18,923 nucleotides of DNA from Smittium mucronatum. Its lineage: Eukaryota > Kickxellomycota > Harpellomycetes > Harpellales > Legeriomycetaceae. Location of the stretch: NCBI GenBank assembly GCA_001953115.1, contig LSSL01002449.1, positions 1-18,923 of the forward strand, given 5' to 3'. Under the pieces are notes generated by a model. It saw only the letters and a program-made list of their open reading frames with translations, did not search any database and was not told the origin of the DNA. The position numbers and the translations under genes were made by a program. How positions within the stretch are numbered: the first letter of the stretch is position 1; the number at the start of each line of letters is the position of its first letter. Of this stretch, positions 11,152 through 18,923 are shown in pieces.

Positions 11152-11940
11152 TCTGAACAATTAATTCGGAAAGATGAATTAGTTGATCTTTTTTTGAATG
11201 GAGACAATATCAAGAAAAGGGTTATTGTCATCAGTAGATCAGATAGACAGATACCCTCGTCTATTTTTAAATAACATGATTTGATGGTATGAAAAAATAT
11301 TAACCAATTGATCTAATTTTATGCAAGTCCAATGGTTAAATTTAATCCAATAATATTTTTTATTATATATCCAAACGCACCCAACTTTAAGTATACCAAT
11401 GGTTTTTATTAAATGTATATTCGAATCCCACCAACGACAGGCTTACTTGTGTACACACTTTCAAAAATCAGGCTTATCTTTAATACTATATTTTTTTACG
11501 GGAAATAAATCAAGCTTATTTTTCATACTATATTTTTTTACAAGAAATAAATCAAGATTATTTCATCGATTCTTTCATGGCCATTCATAAATGTGTAAAA
11601 TCCTAAGATTATAACTTACAATATAATTCCGCGATACAAAAAAAAAATCCCAAGATTTAAAAACTTTGAAACTAGTATTTAGAAACCACCTTGATGCAAA
11701 ATAAACTCAATGAGAAACAATACAAACTTTAAATAGTTTTAATTAATAAAAAATGGAAATCACTCCACAGATATGTAAATCCCACCAGACCCATCCAAAA
11801 AATTGCTATAATTTGCAAATCGCAGAACAAAATACTCGGCTAAAAACTTCGATATTAATTTTGTAAGATGATGAAACCTCTCGTTAAATCGTGTCAAAGT
11901 TTCTATTAGCTTGGGTTACAGGGTGGGGAGGATGCAAGAA

Positions 11941-11976
<36 letters not shown>
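11941..11976. repeat. Perfect 36-bp palindrome (AAT)6(ATT)6
   Basis: Six AAT units are followed directly by six ATT units, so the second 18 nt are the exact reverse complement of the first. It can form a hairpin or cruciform with no loop bases beyond those needed to turn. It is both a trinucleotide microsatellite and a palindrome, and is likely to be length-variable and prone to assembly or polymerase error. Confidence 0.9.
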
Positions 11977-11977
<1 letters not shown>

Positions 11978-12260
11978 ATGGAAAGAGCCCCCATTCAAGA
12001 CGGGGATTCACCTAAAAAGTATTGATAGAGATATAAGAAGTCTTCATAGGACTAATATTAAAGTTCCCCGAAATCCAAATTTTCCTGAAGATAGACTAAG
12101 GAAGGTGGGTTCTCTTTCAGTAATACGAGAATGAAAGAGAAAATGACACGGAGAAAAAATAAATAAATAATATTTTGAATATGTTTATAATATTTAAATA
12201 CTAGACAAAAATATTTAAAAAGTGCAATAAAAGGAAAAAATAAGTAATAAATTTTAACCA

Positions 12261-12313
12261 TCTCCCATATGTCGCCCTAGCAACTCCGTACTCGTTGGAC
12301 ATTTGTCCAAGGG
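12261..12313 (-). repeat. Dispersed 53-nt repeat, copy B (transposase HTH-like fragment)
   Basis: This is the second copy of the repeat at 7038-7090. On the minus strand it reads LGQMSNEYGVARATYGRW, and the frame continues a little further as LKFIT before low-complexity sequence. The pattern (polar-hydrophobic helix, Glu-Tyr-Gly-Val turn, Ala-Arg-Ala-Thr recognition helix, RWLK) resembles the N-terminal helix-turn-helix of pogo/Tigger, Tc1 or IS630-type transposases. No catalytic domain follows. The assignment rests on motif shape only. Confidence 0.35.
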
Positions 12314-13096
12314 AAAAAATAAAGAAAATAACATAACATAAAAATGCAAAAACTGAATAAATAGAAACATTTGGTTACAATAAAAACTATAAAAACGCTA
12401 CATCAAAGTTTTAAAACAGTCTCAATATATGATACTTGAGATCTGTAGTATATTTTAGGTCCCTAAAATATGCGAGGATTTGGTTATTAAAGCACTAAAA
12501 CACGCGTAATTAAGAATATGTCTATAAAAAAGTGGAGAAAAAAAACTATCCAAACTAAATTAAGTAATAAAATCTCCAAATTTCATCTAATAACGGATAT
12601 TTAGTCTATTATGGAATTAAGAGAGGTTCTTCTTCCGTTTCACATACTATAAAGAGGGTGGACTTCGGTAAAAAAACCTCCTATATTATTAAATATTTAA
12701 AAAAAAACGACCAAAAAAACTTAGACATTTATTTGTGAAAAAATGACCCGGTTGATAAATAATAGCAATTTAGGGTGAGTAAACCTTCTCTTATATCCGT
12801 TGAAACCTGTTTATTATTAAAAAAACAACTAGAAATCAGAAAAAAAAACTCAAGAAAATAATATTACGAAACTTTTTCTGATAAAAGTGGCATCAAACCC
12901 GCAGCATATTGTTATCTATAAATTAGGAGCCCGCAATCAATATGAATAGAAAAATAAAATAAAATAATTGTCTATAAACTTAAATTAAAATTTTAAATAT
13001 TATTATTGAATAGATTAAAATGGGCTAACAAATAAAATCGGATTAACCTTGTTAAACAAATCAAATTTTGTTTTCAAAATCAAAATATTAAAAGGT

Positions 13097-13115
13097 TTCC
13101 CAATTGTATTGGGAA
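13097..13115. repeat. Short hairpin, 8-bp stem and 3-nt loop
   Basis: TTCCCAAT is followed by a TGT loop and then ATTGGGAA, a perfect stem. It lies just outside the left inverted arm (13165) and may belong to the terminal region of that element. It has no downstream T-run and no coding gene beside it, so it is not read as a terminator. Confidence 0.4.
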
Positions 13116-13164
13116 TTTACCCAAATATTTTGAAACACTTTCCCAAAAAAACTTTTGTATTTTC

Positions 13165-13540
13165 CCCGTTTAATGTAACATTTTCCTGACAGCCAGAAAC
13201 TTTTCCTCATTAAAACGAGATTATTCTACATCCAGCAATGCATTATTTCACAATAAAAAGAAAAAAAAACTAAATATACGTGTTATTAATTTCTAACCAA
13301 TAAAAAAAAATTCTAATAGCCAGACTATATTTCCTACAATATTTGACACTATTTTTTTAGGTAAATTTAATTTTGAAAATATACATTGATATTATTAGAT
13401 AGTAATTTATTTATAATCTTGGTAGAAATAATAAATAAATAAATCGATATTGAAGTTTATCTTCTATTTTGAATTTTGGTTTATCGGTATGTGAGAAAAT
13501 CTAACTGTTTATTTTTAATAATCTTGATATAATTTATATT
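13165..13540 (+). repeat. Left inverted arm of a 5.3-kb structure
   Basis: This is the reverse complement of 18083-18439. The core 13323-13500 (178 nt) differs from the other arm at only two positions by hand comparison (a T/G in the T-run near 13356 and an A/G near 13447). The outer part (13165-13322) is more diverged and contains 20 nt (13176-13195) absent from the right arm. Similarity fades inward after about 13540. It may continue weakly outward toward 13040, where ATTAACC and CAAATC blocks recur. Confidence 0.85.
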
Positions 13541-15931
13541 TTGTATTTATTAGTGAATTATTTATTTAAAAATATTGTGTGGCCACAATTTAAATCTATT
13601 ATTTAATTAATCTTTGTTTCGAAGCTCCCAATTCAACTTATTTTCTCATTTTTTGGAAATGGCTTGAAAATCTTTATCAAATGACCCCAATACAGTAATT
13701 GAATACTTTTCTGTCGTTTTTTAATTTCTAGGTTTACTTTCAAACGAATCGTATTTATCTTTTAATTTAATAATATCCGCATTGTTGCATTAAATTGGGT
13801 TAATATGCTGGCGAATGATAGACGGTGATTTCAGATTATTAAATCAATTTTTTTATAGTCTTTATTTTGCGTATTTTAACATTTTGTGTTAATAAAAATT
13901 TTATTTTAACGATTTCCATAAACTATTTAATTTCCGAAAATATTAAAAATCTAATTATTAATTTTTTTTTATCGTTTTAAATTGATTATATTCTTTTTTT
14001 CAAAAATCTTATTGCTTAATATTCAATATTTATATTTTTAAGGGATTTATATTTTTTTCTTAGAGATTTTTTAAACCTTGTTAAACTGGAATTATTTTCC
14101 TTCTATTTTTTTAAAAAAAATCTTCAGAAAAAAGCACTTTTATATTAATTATATAAATTTAAAAAGCAAAATTTTTTATTTTCATAAACTTCATTTTGGA
14201 ATTTCTTTCGAAACTTAAGATTATTCATCGTAAATAATCATTAAATTTTCTTATAAAATGAACATCTTGCTTTTTTCCCTTTTCCCTTTCTTAATTTATA
14301 ACTCTTGATTCCTGATCCCTCATTCATCATTTTCTATCAAAAATATTAAAAATAAAATACAAAAAAATAAATTAAATCAATTTAATAAAAATAATAAATA
14401 AAATAATATATATATATCGATAAAGATAAAAAACTCTCTTAATAAAACTTTTGGAATTTATTTTATATAAACGTCATTTTTTATTTTAATCTATAGTTTT
14501 TTAGTTTTTAATGAATTTAGATAGATAAGATCGGATAAAAATTAAGATAATGAATATTTTTTGAGATAGATTTAAAACTTAATATATGTTTGGGTTTTTT
14601 GAAGTAATTCTCTCTCCCTCCATAAACATCATTTATTTTTGAATATTTAATAATGATTATCATAAAATAAAATTTAATATATCTTCACCATTAGATATGA
14701 TAACAGAAAAAATTTTTAGAAGCTGTAATTTCTGAATAATATATAAAAATATTAATTAATGAGCCATTTCTATATTCCGGAAATCGTTGGGCCTCGTTAG
14801 CTTTCAAGGAAACTACCTCTAATTAAATACATTTTATTGTGTCAATTAGATCATAATATGTTATAATAACTTAAAATTTATTTATATTTGATACGTATTT
14901 GTCTATTTATCTATATATGGCCAAAAACCGATTTTTCTAAATAAAAATTGATAAATATATAGTATAGAGATAAATGCCTTATTTTATTTTTATCAATATT
15001 TTTGTGTTTTTGATGGGAAAAAAAATCTTTAACAACTATAATAGATTTAATGAATAAAAATAATAGATGTATTGGACTAACTTAAACATTTATTTCATGA
15101 TAATGTTAAAAAAAAATCTTTATTAAAGCTATAGGGGATAGTTTTTCTTAAACTTATTGGGTCTGACATATTTTCTTGCCATATAGCAAATCTATGCAAA
15201 TTCGAACACTATTTTTCAATTAATTTTTTTTAAAAAAAAGAATACATAAACTCGGTTTTTTTTCTTTAGAGACTCTTTTTGTAAGTAAATTAAACACATT
15301 TTCAAATTTAAGCATCACTTTTTGGGTATATGTTAGAATATTTTCAAAAAAATCATGTCTTTGAGTCGAAGTTGACGAATTCAAGATTTTTAAAGGCCCT
15401 TGAAAAAATTTTTAACTTCGATTTTGCTAATTATCAATTATGAAGTACAATATAATCACTTATATACTTCTTTTTTGATTTTATAGAAACGAATTATATT
15501 GTTCTCTTAAACGTATTTATCGTCTTGTTCAAAAATCAATAAATTTGGCTCATATTTATCACTCGAATATTCAATAGTTTAATTAGAAGCAGCTAATTTT
15601 TTTTAGTAAATATGATACTTTATAACAAATAAATTCCTATTTGATTATACTATTGAGACTTCCGAGTTAATTATTGGCTAAAATTAAGAATTTATAATAA
15701 CCTTTTTAGCAATTTAAATTTTTATCGAAGTTACATTTGGATATTTTTCTAAATTTTCCGTTATGGAGATATAGGATCTCCCAACCACCCTCGTTTCTCA
15801 ATGAAAATCACGATGTATAAATCAAAAAAAAAAATTATAATTGTGCTTAGCTGGATTTTACATATATCAGAATAAAAACGTATCAGTAAATACACTATTT
15901 TTTCACCAAAAATGCTCCTTAATTTTTTGAA

Positions 15932-16246
15932 TTATGCAAAAATTAAAATAGTTCTCATTATATCCGAGGAAAACCGTTTTGCTTCTTTAGATATTTGAGG
16001 CGCAGAGTTAGCCCCTAGTTTTTTTATCTTGAGATATAGCACAATTTTTTCCGGTTCATAATTTAATTTTTCGGGAACAGAGATGTAATATTTAGTATCT
16101 TTTCTGCTCAATATTGATATAGCCTCTGTTAAAACCCTCTGATTAATATTGAATACCCCGGATACTGCTATAGTATAGCTAACCCTGATAAATTTAAATT
16201 TAGGATCTCTATGAATATCAGTGGATTTAGAAAGGATTTTGATCAC
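15932..16246 (-). CDS. Unidentified 104-codon open frame, possible exon or element remnant
   Basis: The frame is open from a TAA near 16266 to the TAA at 15932-15934. It has no ATG at its head; the first start-like codon is GTG at 16246, so it is not a self-contained eukaryotic gene. On the minus strand TCAAAG just before it could serve as a weak splice acceptor, which would make it a terminal exon. The composition is more protein-like than neighbouring chance frames, with charged and hydrophobic residues mixed (DIHRDPKFKFIRVSYTIAV early, then ISVPEKLNYEPEKIVLYLKI). I recognise no family. It sits midway between the inverted arms, so it may be what remains of the element's coding region. Confidence 0.25.
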   Translation of the reverse strand: MIKILSKSTDIHRDPKFKFIRVSYTIAVSGVFNINQRVLTEAISILSRKDTKYYISVPEKLNYEPEKIVLYLKIKKLGANSAPQISKEAKRFSSDIMRTILIFA

Positions 16247-17693
16247 CTTCTTTGAGATTACAAATTATTTAATGCCTTCATGGTCAGAAGAGATCCCAGT
16301 AACATAAGATAATATATTTTTTTCTTTTTTTTGAATTTTAAGCATTTGCGCTCAATTTTTTTATTGATTTATTTTTATTTTATGTAGTTAGTTTTTTTTA
16401 CTTCTTATATAGTAAATAGTTAAGATTTCAGATTTCATTCCTTATGAAGATAGTTTTAGATTGATCTTATATGGGGTTAGTACATAACTAGTTTAATCCA
16501 GTGACCTTTTATTTATATCTAAATTTTCAATATTATAGAATTTTTTTTATAAATATTATAATAATAACCCTTTCGCGTGACTTCATAGTAAATATCAACT
16601 ATAAGATCGACATTAAATCCATTTTTTGTTAAATGCACAATAATAGATTTTTGAATTTTATTTTTTAAAGATCATTGATATTTTTATATTGATTTCACTT
16701 TCAATTTTTATAGTTAACTTCGTATAAAAATATATCAAATATATATTTCTCTTACTCATTATTAATAGTTATAAACATTAAAATTTAGAAAAAATGCAGA
16801 GGATTTATTACAACTATATTTTTAACGGAAAAAAATCAGCAAAATTAATTCAAAATTCTTATGTGGTTCACGATTTTTAGTATGTATATTTTTTACTATA
16901 AATAAAATCACATCAATAAATCCGTTTTATGGGATTTTTTCTAAAAAAAAGTTCTTTAACAATCTTAGCCTATCAGCCCTATAAAAGAAATAATAAAAAA
17001 TCCAAAATGTGAAACGTGTTTTTCCAGAAACCAGAAGAAAAATAAACAATTTGCAATAAAATTGTAGTGTTTTTAACTCTTTTTGTAAAAAATGATTTTG
17101 AAAAAGATTATATTTTGATAAGAAGTTCTAAATCTTCCAAGCAAAATTTTTTATTAATAATAAATCATTTTTTTATTGAATTTTTTTTTCTTCTAATTTC
17201 ATAAAAAAATAGTTCTACTTATAGATATAGATGCTAAAAATGATATCTTTGAATGTTTTTTTCCATAAGCAGTAAATTTAAATCAATATTAGTTTCATCA
17301 TAATAAACTAAATAATTATTGGATACCCTGAAAGAAATTCTTAAAAAAAATTTTCTGTTTATAATGAGGAGTAAAATATTTATTTCTGATTTTTTATTTA
17401 CCTAACTTTTTCTTGTAAATCACGCACACCTAATCTCTCTATGTATGGTGGATTTAAAACTAAAATAAATGATTTTCGATTTTTTTTTCCAGTTAATCTA
17501 AATTAAGCAATTGGCTTTCCATAAGATTAATAGAAATTTAAATTATAATTTTTATTTAAATGTATATATTTTTAATAATTTTAAATTATGAATATTTTTT
17601 ATAGTTTTTAGGATCCAAAACACAATAAATATAATTTTTGCATAATATATTAATCTATCAGATTTATATCCCTAATTCACAGTATATATTTTA

Positions 17694-17714
17694 ATTGTGA
17701 ATTGTGAATTGTGA
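17694..17714. repeat. Heptamer tandem repeat ATTGTGA x3
   Basis: Three exact copies of ATTGTGA lie in a row. Just upstream, AATTCAC at 17674-17680 is the reverse complement of the GTGAATT formed at the repeat junctions, so the region can fold back on itself. It lies in the spacer of the putative inverted-repeat element; no function is claimed. Confidence 0.7.
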
Positions 17715-18082
17715 ATTATGCATTCTTATTTATCAACAAAACCTGTTATTATTCTCTTTGCCTAAGAGGTTTTTTTTTTTTTTTTTTCGATTAAAGTGAT
17801 TTTTTATTAAGAAATATCCGATTCTCGATATTTTTCGGAGTATCTCTGTCAAAATATTGGAATTAATCATTATCGTCTTGTAATTTGGAATCAAATCAAA
17901 TCATTTCATTTCATTTTAATAATATTTATTTTAGATGAATACTAATATATCCATATTTGATCAATTTGTAAATTTGATCATTAAAAATAAAATAAAAACT
18001 GGTGAAAAATACGCAATTAGCAGTCCTGCTAAAAAATCATTTTAATTTAATGGCGGTATCCTATTTTTTTATTGTGATATAG

Positions 18083-18439
18083 CATAAAAATAATATTAAG
18101 ACTATTAAAAATAAACAGTTATATTTTCTCACATACCGATAAACCAAAATTCAAAATAGAAGATAAACTTCAATACCGATTTATTTATTTATTATTTCTA
18201 CCAAGATTATAAATAAATTACTATCTAATAATATCAATGTATATTTTCAAAATTAAATTTACCTAAAAACATAGTGTCAAATATTGTAGGAAATATAGTC
18301 TAGCTATTGGAATTTTTTTTTATTGGATGGAAATTAATAGCACGCATATTTAGTTTTTTTTTTCTTTTTATTGTGAAGCAATGCATCTCTGGATGGAGAA
18401 TAGCCCCGTTTTAATGGATAAAACTTTCCATTGAACGGG
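18083..18439 (-). repeat. Right inverted arm of a 5.3-kb structure
   Basis: This is the partner of 13165-13540 in opposite orientation, shorter by 20 nt because it lacks the segment at 13176-13195. The spacer between the two arms is about 4.5 kb. The outer end lies at CATTGAACGGG (18429-18439). No clear target-site duplication could be picked out, because both flanks are A/T runs. Confidence 0.85.
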
Positions 18440-18923
18440 AATTTTTTTTCAATCCAGTTGGCAAAGGATGTAATTTACGCGCAAAATTAAGTAAAAAAAA
18501 AACGATTTGGATGTTATCGGTTAATTTTAAATCGGAATATCAAAAAATAAGCAATATTTGCTAATTTCATTTTAACAAAGATGGGCCTTGAAGTTGATCA
18601 GGCGAAGTTATATTTCAATTTTTTTGTTTATTTTCATGTTTATATGGTAGATGGACCTCATTGTAGAAGAACTGAAGCGTTGATTCTAATAAGGCTCCTG
18701 GGGGCTTGAGTATAATTGAACACATGTTATAACTAAATTTATTTTCAAAATTTATTGCTGAATATTTTTCAACCCTAATTCCAAAAATTTACTTGTAATA
18801 AATCAGTATATCCATTTTTTTGCTGTTAAAGAAGCGATTTTTAAGGTTAAATACTCATAAAGTTGTATATTTTTAAACCGTAAATGCCACTCATTGCATT
18901 TATCCTATCAATTTAAAACATTT
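18440..18923. other. AT-rich flank at the right end, no gene seen
   Basis: No open frame of useful length, RNA gene or repeat was recognised. Weak similarity between about 18440-18560 (reverse complement) and 13040-13164 suggests the inverted arms may extend further out in a diverged form. Confidence 0.45.

Larger units (their letters stand above)
11152..13164. other. Intergenic region upstream of FARSA
   Basis: The FARSA promoter and 5' UTR should lie at the left end. On the minus strand an A/T box reading TTTAAAAATAG sits about 110 nt upstream of the ATG (roughly 11261-11272) and is the only TATA-like candidate I see. Further out lie the AAT/ATT palindrome at 11941-11976 and the HTH-like repeat at 12261-12313. 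The rest is AT-rich with no gene that I can support. Confidence 0.5.
13541..18082. other. AT-rich spacer between the inverted arms
   Basis: It is mostly low-complexity A/T sequence with stops in all frames, apart from the open frame at 15932-16246. Slightly GC-richer spots are at about 14770-14820 and 15770-15800, with nothing recognisable in either. A long T-run is at about 17771-17788. Confidence 0.5.
13165..18439. mobile_element. Putative decayed terminal-inverted-repeat element
   Basis: Two arms of about 360 nt in inverted orientation enclose 4.5 kb of very AT-rich DNA. That layout is expected of a DNA transposon with long terminal inverted repeats, or of a foldback element. No transposase domain is recognisable inside; the only sizeable open frame is the 104-codon one at 15932-16246. 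Two independent insertions of the same short repeat in opposite orientation would look the same, so calling it one element is an inference. Confidence 0.4.

Noticed and set aside
11418..11432. ATTCGAATCCC resembling a tRNA B box
   Set aside because: There is no A box or cloverleaf upstream and the leading GG is missing; no tRNA can be folded.
11399..11590. 63-codon plus-strand frame with repeated FFTxNKS blocks
   Set aside because: It comes from two copies of a short A/T-rich unit (around 11480-11500 and 11525-11545); no protein support.
12058..12261. 67-codon minus-strand hydrophobic frame
   Set aside because: It is Phe/Leu/Tyr/Ile-rich translation of A/T sequence. It starts inside the HTH-like repeat in a different frame, so it is not the same peptide.

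Overview
The window is AT-rich animal-type nuclear DNA: long intergenic tracts of roughly three-quarters A+T, single-copy genes cut into small exons with GT-AG introns mostly 60-130 nt long, and protein sequences closest in style to arthropod or other invertebrate orthologues. A crustacean such as a caligid copepod would fit the base composition and intron sizes, but this is a guess; nothing in the sequence fixes the species. No prokaryotic gene structure, tRNA, rRNA or CRISPR array was seen. Two complete protein-coding genes were reconstructed, both on the minus strand and tandem. FARSA (CDS 9091-11151, 4 exons, 506 aa) encodes the alpha subunit of cytosolic phenylalanyl-tRNA synthetase. UTP25/DEF (CDS 3068-6584, 11 exons, 784 aa) encodes the helicase-like U3 snoRNA-associated protein of the small-subunit processome. 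All exon junctions keep phase, and total lengths match the families (human FARSA 508 aa, human UTP25 about 756 aa). Both are housekeeping genes of protein synthesis, one charging tRNA in the cytosol and one building 40S ribosomes in the nucleolus; about 2.5 kb separates them, so they are probably transcribed independently. Layout: 1-390 is a GC-richer island ending at an AATAAA on the plus strand, possibly the tail of another transcript or retroelement. 391-3067 is AT-rich with no gene seen. 3068-6584 is UTP25. 6585-9090 is intergenic, with a GC-richer patch around 7030-7440 that holds one copy of a dispersed 53-nt repeat. 9091-11151 is FARSA. 11152-13164 is intergenic, with a perfect (AAT)6(ATT)6 palindrome and the second copy of the 53-nt repeat, which reads as a transposase-like helix-turn-helix. 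13165-18439 is bounded by two inverted arms of about 360 nt that are nearly identical over a 178-nt core. It may be a decayed 5.3-kb terminal-inverted-repeat element, and it contains one unrecognised 104-codon open frame. 18440-18923 is AT-rich with no gene seen. The inverted-arm structure and the HTH-like repeat pair are the least explained parts. No convincing complete new system was found.
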